Shown piece by piece: positions 1 to 7,475 of a stretch of 64,000 nt of DNA (within the stretch, counting starts at the first letter, position 1; every line of letters begins with the position of its first letter). Under the pieces are notes generated by a model. That model was not told the origin of the DNA. It ran no database searches and saw nothing but the letters and a program-made list of their open reading frames with translations. Source of the stretch: Leisingera methylohalidivorans DSM 14336 (GTDB taxonomy: Bacteria; Pseudomonadota; Alphaproteobacteria; Rhodobacterales; Rhodobacteraceae); NCBI RefSeq assembly GCF_000511355.1, contig NC_023135.1:2134371-2198370 (forward strand). Reading direction: 5' to 3'. The position numbers and the translations under genes are program-made.

Positions 1-215
1 CAATGCTCCCGCAATTGTGGACAGTGCTGCGGCCAGATACCGGTCAATCTTCCCATTTCGTTCATCACCGACATGGATCAGCATTTTCTGCCCCCGCTGC
101 TTTGGCGCGAGCTATCCTATTGGCGCGACATTTCGGGTGCAAACATCTTCTGGCAAGGCGACAATAGAACAGCCGGTGTGCGGTTGAAGACGCCGCTGGA
201 GCGTCCGGCAGCTTA
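1..215. other. Left flank of the prophage, no gene recognised
   Basis: Only short overlapping open frames are present on the minus strand, with low-complexity Arg/Ala/Pro-rich translations and no recognisable domain. I see no promoter, RNA gene or conserved coding region here. Confidence 0.4.
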
Positions 216-363
216 GGGCTGCCACCAGCCTTCTGTGCCTGCTGCAACTTTGCCTTAAGGCAGGGGAAACATTGGGTTCAGAGCCGCGCGCGGCTCTGAA
301 CCCAAGTTGCAGACAATAAGCGCCATTATGTTCCCTCTGCAGCCGCTGTTTAAGTTTGCCGAA
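216..363. repeat. 148-bp palindromic repeat, copy 1
   Basis: This copy aligns without gaps to 5723..5870, with roughly 90 percent identity by eye. It contains a perfect 30-bp palindrome at 274-303 (arms GGGTTCAGAGCCGCG) flanked by a further inverted pair (gcaactt at 244, aagttgc at 304), so a long hairpin or cruciform is possible. The similarity between copies stops at the proposed prophage left end. Function unknown; no coding sequence is evident. Confidence 0.8.
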
Positions 364-369
364 TGTTAG

Positions 370-387
370 GGGACACTTGATATTGCA
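370..387 (-). repeat. Transposase end site L1
   Basis: The sequence GGGACACTTGATATTGCA is the reverse complement of the right-end consensus TGCAAnnnGAAGTGTCCC with one deviation. It lies 6 bp inside the proposed terminal TG at 364, the same distance as the right-end copy from its terminal CA. Confidence 0.75.
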
Positions 388-538
388 GTAACTGGAAGAG
401 GCCGGAGGAAACCGGAAGAACCCGGACGGAGCCATATAAAAAAGGGCACTAAAGAAGCTCTAAACCTGAAAAGTGGCTTGGGGCGTTTGTCCTTCAGTAC
501 CCGGCAAAATGGCCCGTACAGCGCGCTCAGCAGATTTT

Positions 539-556
539 GGGACACTTCCCGTTGCA
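539..556 (-). repeat. Transposase end site L2
   Basis: GGGACACTTCCCGTTGCA is the exact reverse complement of the right-end sites at 43402 and 43539. Internal left-end sites about 100-170 bp from the terminus are typical of Mu. Confidence 0.8.
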
Positions 557-1078
557 AACTTTCTCCCCTGCCCCAGACCTTGTAGAATAAGGGGAAACAG
601 GCCCTCACGAGGGCGATAATGCCACTTATGTTAACTTTCTGTCGGCCCTTTTGAGCCGCCGAACTTGGAACTGGGGCGCGGGTCAGAGACATCGCTTCCT
701 AGAATAGGATTATACACATAAAATCAACAAGATGAGTGCTGCACCGCCCTCAACAGCAACTCTCTGAACTAGGAATCGATTTCAGATATGCTGGCGGGGC
801 GTTGCTGCTGTGCGTCGCACGTGCAGTTTGGACAACCCCGCGCGTCAGAAAAGCGCAGGAAGTGTACTTTGCAAAGTCAGTGTCACTTCTCGAAAGGGGA
901 CATTGGTGCCGCTTGCTGTGAAGGCCCAATTCGAACCCAATGTAACAGATGCTGCGCCAGGTACGAACGTCGGCTTGTTCGAGTCCTTTCGCTGAACGGG
1001 CATGCCAATGGATGTCGACATAGCGAGTATCACTGCGTTCTAGAGGCTCGGAATTTAGCCTAGAGCGGCAAGACGGTC
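557..1078. other. Gene-poor left-end DNA
   Basis: Short overlapping open frames on the plus strand (736-1063) show no recognisable domain, no convincing ribosome binding site and no consistent coding bias. I find no RNA gene. The stretch is probably non-coding or decayed DNA between the left end and the cargo. Confidence 0.4.
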
Positions 1079-1264
1079 CTATCCCGTCACCGCCACATCA
1101 CCGTTGCGGAGCTGCTCAATCATCTCATCCCGCTTTGGACGTTCCGCCCTGGCTCCGTTTACTCTCTCGCAGAACAACCGCTCAGCCCCCGCCGCCGTCA
1201 GCGCGCCGGTCTGAGCATCAAGATTCTGGTCTGTGGTTGAAACGCGAGCATATCCGATGATCAT
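1079..1264 (-). pseudogene. Truncated serine recombinase (resolvase/invertase) N-terminus
   Basis: The 61-residue reading frame matches only the start of the resolvase/invertase catalytic domain: MIIGYARVSTTDQNLDAQ, with the nucleophilic Ser at residue 9, then a GAERLF segment and an ERPKRDEM segment. Family members are about 185-200 residues. The rest of the catalytic core and the C-terminal HTH are absent, because the frame meets a stop right after GDVAVTG. It is therefore a remnant of a Tn3-type or similar transposon. The upstream DNA (1270-1370) still holds resolvase-site-like repeats. Confidence 0.75.
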
Positions 1265-1269
1265 GCCCC

Positions 1270-1370
1270 TTCATGACAAAAACCTTCCAAAACCCCAAAC
1301 GTTTTGTCACAGGTTTTTGGAACCGCTAACAGCTTGATCACTCGTGCGGAGATTGTACGTGACAAAAACG
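1270..1370. promoter_or_regulatory. Possible resolution (res) site remnant
   Basis: Immediately upstream of the resolvase remnant lie repeated half-sites: TGACAAAAACC near 1273, the inverted TTTTGTCA near 1302, GGTTTTTGGAA near 1312, and TGACAAAAACG near 1359. Spaced inverted and direct 10-12-mers upstream of a resolvase gene are the normal layout of a res site; this assignment rests on pattern and position only. Confidence 0.4.
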
Positions 1371-1469
1371 ACCGTTTAGCTCACACTCAATGTAAATTCA
1401 CGAGGTGCGAAACGTTGAGCAAAGCGCGCGTCGTTCAGAGGCCTGGTTATCTCTCTCAAAACAACGTAG

Positions 1470-1886
1470 ATGAAACTTATGCTTAAGTACCTTATCGTTT
1501 GCCTAGCACTGGTAGTCATCGCCGATCAAATTTGCGTTCGCTTAGCAGATCGCAGGCTTCGCAACACCCCTCAGTTCTTCGAAGAAATAGTTGCAAGGGC
1601 AAACCTGAGTCAGGCTGTTCCCAGTGACAGCCATTTGTACCAAAGCTGTGAATTTCATCAGGTGAACCTGATTTACAAAGCAAAAACCTGTTTCAGCAGG
1701 AGAGGTGGAACAAACCCATCTCGATATGGTGACAACCGAGAACTAATAAGCCTGTTTTATTGGCCACCCTTATCAAAGACGTTCTCGATATTTTCAGGTT
1801 ACTATTACGAAGAAGCCTGCTGCAACAAAATGCTGATGTATGTGTCGCGTGACAAAAAAATTATAGAGGATTTTAGAAGTGACTAG
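1470..1886 (+). CDS. Small secreted or membrane-anchored hypothetical protein
   Basis: The frame encodes 138 residues. Residues 1-20 (MKLMLKYLIVCLALVVIADQ) form a hydrophobic signal peptide or N-terminal anchor; a start at the second Met (1479) is also possible. The remainder has five cysteines, including a CC pair, so disulphides are plausible in the periplasm. I recognise no family. Its low GC content resembles the neighbouring SIR2-kinase gene rather than the phage core. The TAG stop is built by the insertion of the adjacent IS; the restored pre-insertion sequence would read TAA at the same codon, so the product is unchanged. Confidence 0.5.
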   Translation: MKLMLKYLIVCLALVVIADQICVRLADRRLRNTPQFFEEIVARANLSQAVPSDSHLYQSCEFHQVNLIYKAKTCFSRRGGTNPSRYGDNRELISLFYWPPLSKTFSIFSGYYYEEACCNKMLMYVSRDKKIIEDFRSD

Positions 1887-1905
1887 GCTCTGGACACATT
1901 GAGTT

Positions 1906-2295
1906 TCAAAGCCAGTAGATAACGAGGGCTGCAAGCGCGATTGCTGACAGGAAGACTTTTGGGCATCTGTCGTATCGTGTCGCAACCCGCCGCCAGTCCT
2001 TCAGCCTGCCGAACATAATCTCAATGCGGTTGCGCCGCTTATATCGGCGTTTGTCGTATCTGATGGCTTTCTTGCGCTGCTTTCGGCCGGGGATGCAGGC
2101 GCGTATCCCTTTGTCTTTCAACGCTTCTCTAAACCAATCGGCATCATATCCGCGATCTCCGAGAAGCCACTGGACGTCAGGCAGGCCACTCAGCAGCGCC
2201 TTTGCACCGGTGTAATCACTGACCTGCCCGGCACTCACGAACAGGTTCAGCGGACGGCCCTGGCTGTCACAGATTGCGTGCAGCTTGGTGTTCAT
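1906..2295 (-). CDS. IS5-family transposase, C-terminal frame (orfB)
   Basis: The 129-residue frame carries the rest of the DDE domain: NTKLHAICDSQGRPL, then LLGDRGYDADWFR with the second Asp, and RNRIEIMFGRLKDWRRVATRYDR with the catalytic Glu and the conserved Y-R-C region. It is in the -1 frame relative to orfA. The shift point is a GGGGGGC heptamer preceded by A5 (minus strand, plus-strand positions 2328-2339). It is probably translated mainly as the OrfAB fusion. Confidence 0.9.
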   Translation of the reverse strand: MNTKLHAICDSQGRPLNLFVSAGQVSDYTGAKALLSGLPDVQWLLGDRGYDADWFREALKDKGIRACIPGRKQRKKAIRYDKRRYKRRNRIEIMFGRLKDWRRVATRYDRCPKVFLSAIALAALVIYWL

Positions 2296-2315
2296 GCCGC
2301 CCTTAGTGCGCCCGA

Positions 2316-2675
2316 TCAGACGCCCACGCCCCCCTTTTTAACCCCAAGACTGGAGGCTGTACGGTGTGCTTTCAGGTAAGTTGCGTCGATCATCACGGTC
2401 TTTTCCTCACCGTGATCAGCAGCCAGACCGGCCATCATCTGGGCAAAGATGCCCTTGTCGCTCCACCGCTTCCAACGGTTGTACAAGGTCTTGTGCGGGC
2501 CGTAATCTTTGGGAGCATCACGCCAGCGCAAGCCATTGCGATTGATGAAGATAATTCCGCTCAGAACACGCCGGTCATCAACACGCGGCTTGCCGTGGGA
2601 CTTCGGAAAATAAGGCTCAAGACGGGCCATCTGCGCGTCAGTCAGCCAGAAAAGATCAGACATATCACCGCTCAT
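2316..2675 (-). CDS. IS5-family transposase, N-terminal frame (orfA)
   Basis: The 119-residue product carries the DUF4096 N-terminal region of IS5 transposases (FWLTDAQMARLEPYFP; NRNGLRWRDAPKDYGPHKTLYNRWKRW) and the first catalytic Asp in VMIDATYLKAHRTA. It stops soon after a G-rich slippery run. The matching C-terminal half begins in the -1 frame, as in IS427-group elements where frameshifting makes the active enzyme. Close relationship to intact two-frame elements suggests the IS could still be active. Confidence 0.9.
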   Translation of the reverse strand: MSGDMSDLFWLTDAQMARLEPYFPKSHGKPRVDDRRVLSGIIFINRNGLRWRDAPKDYGPHKTLYNRWKRWSDKGIFAQMMAGLAADHGEEKTVMIDATYLKAHRTASSLGVKKGGVGV

Positions 2676-2871
2676 TTTTCGAACCGTGAATCACGCCACC
2701 CACCGGAAATCAATGGGTCCTGAGCCTAAGTTTTGAATAGCTCAGATCCTTATCCTTGCGCGATGTCAATGGAATGCTCTCCCCATTAAGATGTGTTTTT
2801 GGGATTGCAAGACCTTCAAAAGGTAGTACGTTGACGCGCTTCATAGATCTTAGAGACATAAAAGAGACCAC

Positions 2872-5280
2872 ATGCCTTATGATTCGAGCCAAGGAACGCT
2901 AAAACTCCTGAAGAGAAATTACGCCGAAAAAACCCGGCGCACGATCTTTTTTGTTGGCGCGGGCGCATCCGCTGAATCTGGTTTGCCAACTTGGTACGAT
3001 CTTCGCGAAGCGGTTCATCATGATATCGACCAGACCGTAGATGGGGGTGCTTCAGAAGAGCTTCTGGATAAGTTTAGAGAGCTTGAAGTGAGGCGTGCCA
3101 CTAACGACTACTGGGGCTATTTTGAATACGCCGAGGAGCATTGGTCGACAAGCTATAACGACGCACTGAATAAGCGTTTATCACTCGATTTCTCGAAAGT
3201 ACCACTGCCAGTAGTGTATGAAAAATTATGGTCTATGAGAAACAACAAGCAGATTGTCACGCTTAACGTCGACGGTCTGATCGAACGAGCTTTTCAGACG
3301 AACGAGCGAACAAGGCAAGCGAAACTTCTCAGCTATGATGGATACGCTATAACGGACTCGCAGGCTTTCATCGCGAAAGATGCATATTGCTGCCTAAACC
3401 TTCATGGTACCGTGTATCAGAAAAGCCGCTGGGTGATGAATGGCGCAGAAAGGCGTAAACTGACTGAAGGAGCTACCGGAACGAAGTACAGGGCATTTTT
3501 GACTTGGTTGTTCCAGAGCCACAACGTCGTGTTCGTAGGTGTGAACCCTGAGGATGTTGCCGTTTCGCCCGCTATTCAAGAAGCCCAGAAAACAGGAATC
3601 TTGGGAGAGCACTTTTGGATTTGCCCAGCGCCAAACAGTGAGACCAGAAAGTGGGCAGAGAAGAATGGTGTCCGGATAATTGCGTATACGCCGGAAATTT
3701 TAAAGGATGGGAGCAGGGTTCACTCCACGACAATTTGCTCCATTTTGGATGATTTGGAGCAGTATACTGCGCCTGAGCCCGAAGTGAAATTGCCGATTAC
3801 GAGGACGGAAATTGACGTTGAGGAATTTCCAGAATGCTCCACACTAATAGATATGATCAATAAAAACCGGTCAGAAACGATTGACTTAATGGCTGGTGCC
3901 GCGACGGGGCTGGGATGTAAGTATGAATTTACTAGCAGGCAGCTGCACGAATTCATTCGCCGTAACTCTCTGGCGATCCAAATGGCCACTGCTTTGGATA
4001 GTAAGGTGGACGGCTATAACTCCCTTGGACAGTATAAGCTTCACGAGAAACTGCAAGGTAGTGGATCTTCCTCTGTTTGGTTAGTCGAAGACACCACCAA
4101 CGGAGGCGATTACCTCATTGCTAAAGTTCTCAATGGGAACACACACGAAGACGAGACAGAGAGGCAGAGTTTTCGGCGCGGTATCCAGTCAATGTATCTG
4201 CTGAACGGATCAAATTCTTCGATTGCTCCGAAGTACATTGATCACCTTGAACTTCCACTCGCCGTGATAATGGAGCACGTAAACGGCTCACCTCTTTCTG
4301 AGGTAATGGCGATGGGTGATTTCTGCGAGCCAGATGATACATTGAAAATGTTCCTCACGATTTCTCGGGCAGTCAGAAACTGTCACATTTCCGATGGTCA
4401 AGTGCTTCATCGTGATCTGAAGCCTGGGAATATTATTTTCGAAGACTGGTTTCCGGGGTACGAGAAATCGCAGCTGCTTGAAGCTTCTGTTCGCCTTATC
4501 AACTTTGACCTCTCTTGGCACAGATTTTCGTCCGGAAACACTAAAGCTATTAGTGCCGAAGAGACCGGATACTACGCGCCGGAGCAAAAAGGTTTGAAGA
4601 ACACCGCGCCTCCAAGATCTGCATCGACTGATGCATACATGCTCGGAATGATTCTGTACTATCTCGTGTGCTCTGAGCACCCTCCGGAGGGAGGAGCACG
4701 TTTGATAGATTGGGTCGATCAAGTTCGGCGTGTCGTAAATCGGAGGTTTAAGAATAGGACGGTGTCGAATAGAGTCACCCGCCTTATCGATCTAATGACG
4801 CGACAAGAGATGAACGAGAGGCTGGATATCGAGGCTGCGCAGGCGGAGGTTGAAAGTCTATTGAACTTCATGAAACGAGATTTTCATAAGGTCGATCATG
4901 ATGTCTTTGTTGAGAACTTAATTGCCACATCGGGGCGAGATTACAGCTGGGATGTTGATAAGATTGAAGGAAAAATCCGCACAAGTATACAGGCGGAATT
5001 TCTCATACGCTACCAACCTAAAGGAATGAGCTGCGAAATCGAGTTCTCTCGAAGTCGGGGTGATGCGGATACTCGAGCGACTTTTGGTCCAAAGATTAAC
5101 AAGAAAATTTCTGAGTCTATTCAATCCCTTAAGGATGCAGGGTGGATCTGTGAGGAGGGTGGTGCTGTGATCCGAAGTCTGAAAGCCAAAATCAAGATTT
5201 CAGATTTGATTGCGAAGACTGACCTTGGAGCTTCCGAGATGAATACGCTCTCCGGCAGGTTGCTTGCGAATTTCGATTAG
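2872..5280 (+). CDS. SIR2 domain-protein kinase fusion, candidate anti-phage defence protein
   Basis: The product has 802 residues in three parts. Residues 22-300 are SIR2-like: the NAD-binding GAGAS at 29-33, TLNVDGLIE with Asn132/Asp134, and NLHG with the candidate catalytic His178. Residues 388-640 are a eukaryotic-like kinase: Gly loop GSGSS at 397-401, Lys418 in IAKVL, HRDLKPGN at 513-520, and APE-like YYAPE near 570. The DFG position reads NFD, with Asn544 replacing the metal-binding Asp, so the kinase may be weak, atypical or a pseudokinase. Residues 640-802 are unassigned. SIR2 domains in phage-defence proteins hydrolyse NAD; defence is inferred from this architecture and from prophage location. 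The gene stands alone and is AT-richer than the phage core, so it was probably acquired. Confidence 0.85.
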   Translation: MPYDSSQGTLKLLKRNYAEKTRRTIFFVGAGASAESGLPTWYDLREAVHHDIDQTVDGGASEELLDKFRELEVRRATNDYWGYFEYAEEHWSTSYNDALNKRLSLDFSKVPLPVVYEKLWSMRNNKQIVTLNVDGLIERAFQTNERTRQAKLLSYDGYAITDSQAFIAKDAYCCLNLHGTVYQKSRWVMNGAERRKLTEGATGTKYRAFLTWLFQSHNVVFVGVNPEDVAVSPAIQEAQKTGILGEHFWICPAPNSETRKWAEKNGVRIIAYTPEILKDGSRVHSTTICSILDDLEQYTAPEPEVKLPITRTEIDVEEFPECSTLIDMINKNRSETIDLMAGAATGLGCKYEFTSRQLHEFIRRNSLAIQMATALDSKVDGYNSLGQYKLHEKLQGSGSSSVWLVEDTTNGGDYLIAKVLNGNTHEDETERQSFRRGIQSMYLLNGSNSSIAPKYIDHLELPLAVIMEHVNGSPLSEVMAMGDFCEPDDTLKMFLTISRAVRNCHISDGQVLHRDLKPGNIIFEDWFPGYEKSQLLEASVRLINFDLSWHRFSSGNTKAISAEETGYYAPEQKGLKNTAPPRSASTDAYMLGMILYYLVCSEHPPEGGARLIDWVDQVRRVVNRRFKNRTVSNRVTRLIDLMTRQEMNERLDIEAAQAEVESLLNFMKRDFHKVDHDVFVENLIATSGRDYSWDVDKIEGKIRTSIQAEFLIRYQPKGMSCEIEFSRSRGDADTRATFGPKINKKISESIQSLKDAGWICEEGGAVIRSLKAKIKISDLIAKTDLGASEMNTLSGRLLANFD

Positions 5281-5722
5281 AAACGTTCAGCATACTTGTC
5301 AAACGTTTCGTTTGGATAGGGTAGAAGTCTGTGTGTTTGAGTATGGCTCACTCGCGAGGAACCGTCTCGGGGTGTGCGGAGCGAGCATGGCGAGTGCCCA
5401 CTTTGTCATGTGGGGGCATCGCTCGATGTAGAGTGTTGGGAGAGAACACACAGTACGAATACAGGTGTCGTAGCCGACAATCCGGGCTGCCTAGTCAGTG
5501 AATCAGCTCCCTGCCTCCCCTCCTAACCCACGGTCGAATTAATGTGTTGTAAGTACAGCAAATTCCGAAACCGCGAGAGCGGGTTCGCCTTTCTCCCGCG
5601 GTTCTGACCCCAGCGCTGGAGAGAGCTTTTCAGGACGAATGAATAGCTGCTTTCGGGAAGGTGGACAGAAGTTTCGCAGTTGCGGCTTCCTGTAGACAGG
5701 GTTTCCGGCCAATGACTGCATC
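5281..5722. other. Intergenic stretch with a possible structured RNA
   Basis: No coding sequence is evident between the SIR2-kinase gene and the second repeat copy. A nested hairpin is possible at 5379-5424: outer stem gagcga/tcgctc, inner stem tgccc/gggca. It might be a small RNA or the 3' end of the defence transcript, but no family is recognised. Confidence 0.3.
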
Positions 5723-5870
5723 GGGCTGCCACCAGCCTTTTGTGCCTGCAGCAACTTTGCCTTAAGGCAGGGAAAACATTGGGTACAGAGCCGCGCGCGG
5801 CTCTGAACCCAAGTTGCACACGATAAGCCCAATTATGTTCCCTCTGCAGCCGTTGTTTGGGTTTGCCGAA
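5723..5870. repeat. 148-bp palindromic repeat, copy 2
   Basis: This is a gap-free copy of 216..363. Its 30-bp palindrome at 5781-5810 has one mismatch between arms. It abuts the 3' end of luxI, where the long hairpin could terminate or protect the luxRI message. Confidence 0.8.
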
Positions 5871-5876
5871 TTGGGG

Positions 5877-6542
5877 CTACGCCGCCCCTTTCAGTTCGTC
5901 GCGCAAAGCGGAAGCAGAACTCGATGAAAGATAGCGTGCTGCCAGATTTTGATTAACTCCTGGATCACACTCCATCCGAAAGGCACGGTACAGCCGTCCG
6001 TCGTCCTCGCAACTGTAGCGGGCCACCTCCCTACGGATCTGGTAACCGAACCGCTTTAACAGAGGCCCCAGCCCTGGCGGCGAAAGTGACATCAGCATAG
6101 ATGCTCCAAGGCCGAAGGTAGCCCTGCACAACCCGGCGACGACGAGCTTAGTCTCGATGGACGGGTTCGCCTGATCTGCTCGTGTCTCATCCATTACAAA
6201 GCGGGTGCATTCCCATGTCTGGTTCGTTTCCGGGTAGTCATTGAGCAGCCCGCCAGGGATACCAGGGATTTTGCCGTCTCTGGCGTCCTTAAGCATGTAG
6301 GTCCAAAACCCATCACTGCCCGCGCATGACGCCGCACGGGCGCCGGCAATCACACGCCCCTCGTGCGTAACGATGGAGTAGACCGCACCCGTTCGGTCAT
6401 ATTGATCCTGCTCAAAAACTCCATCATGGGTCAAACCCCAGCCAAGTTCGTCCACCAGCTTAAGCTTGCGGAGGGCGAGAAACCCTGAATAAACCGCTTC
6501 AAAAGCGGGGCGGCGTTCGAAAGAAAAGACGTGTAGTTGCAT
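5877..6542 (-). CDS. luxI: Acyl-homoserine-lactone synthase, LuxI family
   Basis: LuxI enzymes make acyl-homoserine lactones from S-adenosylmethionine and acyl-ACP in the cytoplasm. The 221-residue product keeps the family's invariant positions: Arg25, Trp35, Asp46 and Asp49 (EQDQYD), Arg69 (AGARA), Glu111 and Arg114 (WECTRF). Length is normal for the family. A good ribosome site (aggag) precedes the ATG at 6542. It lies 61 bp downstream of luxR on the same strand. The TATCACTAGTGATA palindrome at 6622-6635 is centred about 86 bp upstream of the start, fitting a LuxR-activated promoter with a 44-nt leader. The acyl chain cannot be read from sequence. Confidence 0.92.
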   Translation of the reverse strand: MQLHVFSFERRPAFEAVYSGFLALRKLKLVDELGWGLTHDGVFEQDQYDRTGAVYSIVTHEGRVIAGARAASCAGSDGFWTYMLKDARDGKIPGIPGGLLNDYPETNQTWECTRFVMDETRADQANPSIETKLVVAGLCRATFGLGASMLMSLSPPGLGPLLKRFGYQIRREVARYSCEDDGRLYRAFRMECDPGVNQNLAARYLSSSSASALRDELKGAA

Positions 6543-6603
6543 GGCGCTCTCCTAGTTGCAGCGCCATGTTCAAAGAGCCCATTTTGAATGGAATCGTTGG
6601 TCT

Positions 6604-7230
6604 TTAGATAAGCCCGAATTTTATCACTAGTGATACCAGTTGCGCGGTTGAGGTAGCCTCAACGGCCTGCATCGCCCCTCTGCGGCGCTGGCGAACAGTT
6701 TCCAGCTTTACCCCGAGCCTTTCGGCAATTTCCTGATCCTTAAACCCCGAACACATGAGGCGAAGAACATCCTGAGCCTGCCGTGATATGGAATAGTGCC
6801 GGGTTTGTTCGTGGTGCAGTGAGTAGAGCGTGTACAAAGCTGCTTTCGCAAGCCGCCGCTCGGTGTCGGTCCACTTGGGACCGCTACAGCTCACTATCGA
6901 CACCTGCCCGTCAACATGAATTGAAAGAGTGTTTCCCTGCATTAGACCGTGCCTGGCGGCATCATCAAAGAAGCGCTCGCTTTCCGGGTAGCGCGCCCTC
7001 AGTTCGTCCCAAGTAATAAAGCCGGTTCCAGCTATCCCGAACCTTATTGTTGGGTCTAGGTTGAGGTATCTTTGAGCAACGTACCGCTCCTGCCACTCTT
7101 TCGAGTATGTCGACTTGAGATAGGCAATATTCGCACCGTCGAAGCCAACGCCAAGCGAAAACCCACACTCAGAAATATTATCCAGGGTCCGTAAATGGAC
7201 ACCCGCTATATCACTAATCATATTGGACAC
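6604..7230 (-). CDS. luxR: LuxR-family quorum-sensing regulator
   Basis: The 208-residue product has an N-terminal autoinducer-binding domain with the family's ligand-pocket residues Trp46, Tyr50, Asp59-Pro60 and Trp74. A C-terminal LuxR-type HTH spans about 147-205 (QDVLRLMCSGFKDQEIAERL and the following recognition helix). It is slightly short of the usual 230-250. The start is uncertain: GTG at 7230 or ATG at 7221, both with poor Shine-Dalgarno sequences. It is expected to bind the signal made by the adjacent LuxI and act at the two palindromes at 6622 and 7278. It is transcribed away from the phage repressor side, next to the lysogeny control region. Confidence 0.92.
   Translation of the reverse strand: MSNMISDIAGVHLRTLDNISECGFSLGVGFDGANIAYLKSTYSKEWQERYVAQRYLNLDPTIRFGIAGTGFITWDELRARYPESERFFDDAARHGLMQGNTLSIHVDGQVSIVSCSGPKWTDTERRLAKAALYTLYSLHHEQTRHYSISRQAQDVLRLMCSGFKDQEIAERLGVKLETVRQRRRGAMQAVEATSTAQLVSLVIKFGLI
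6622..6635. promoter_or_regulatory. Predicted lux box for luxI
   Basis: TATCACTAGTGATA is a perfect 14-bp palindrome inside the 3' end of luxR, differing at one central base from the copy upstream of luxR. Its distance from the luxI start suits a -42.5-centred activator site. Confidence 0.65.
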
Positions 7231-7277
7231 ACACGTTTAGTATGTAATGTGACATATCGTTACCGCAATGCGAGAAA

Positions 7278-7291
7278 TATCACAAGTGATA
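7278..7291. promoter_or_regulatory. Predicted lux box upstream of luxR
   Basis: TATCACAAGTGATA has 6-bp inverted arms identical to those of the luxI site. It lies 48-61 bp upstream of the luxR start and 23 bp before a divergent small frame, in the region between luxR and the phage repressor. Confidence 0.65.
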
Positions 7292-7313
7292 CTTCTCTCC
7301 GATAGGCGAACAA

Positions 7314-7475
7314 ATGAAAGAAGACGGTATCACCGCCGAAACTCTGCAAAGGATTGTCCATGAAGTGGAGCAAGCAAACCAAGAAAGGCCGGGCGAAGGA
7401 ACCCGGCTGTTCGAACAAGCAATGGATAGGATTAGTTCAGCGCGGGCGCGCACTCTTGATGAGCCGACTGACTAG
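7314..7475 (+). CDS. Small acidic hypothetical protein beside the repressor
   Basis: A 53-codon frame starts with ATG at 7314 (MKEDGITAETLQRIVHEVEQ) and runs to TAG at 7475, overlapping the 3' end of the convergent repressor gene by 39 bp. The product is helical in character and rich in Glu/Gln/Arg. It has no recognised domain and only a weak ribosome site. It is divergent from luxR, with the 7278 lux box between them. A quorum-controlled regulator of lysogeny is conceivable, but coding status itself is uncertain. Confidence 0.35.
   Translation: MKEDGITAETLQRIVHEVEQANQERPGEGTRLFEQAMDRISSARARTLDEPTD

Larger units (their letters stand above)
1886..2726 (-). mobile_element. IS5-family insertion sequence (two overlapping transposase frames)
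   Basis: The terminal inverted repeats begin GGCTCTGGACACATTGA at 1886 and GGCTCAGGACCCATTGA (reverse complement, ending at 2726). A TA dinucleotide flanks both ends, as for IS427/IS1031-type members. About 841 bp long, with a transposase split over two minus-strand frames. It has inserted into the stop codon of the gene at 1470. Confidence 0.85.

Noticed and set aside
112..435. Minus-strand frame across the first palindromic repeat
   Set aside because: A similar frame crosses copy 2, but conservation follows the DNA repeat and palindrome rather than the protein.
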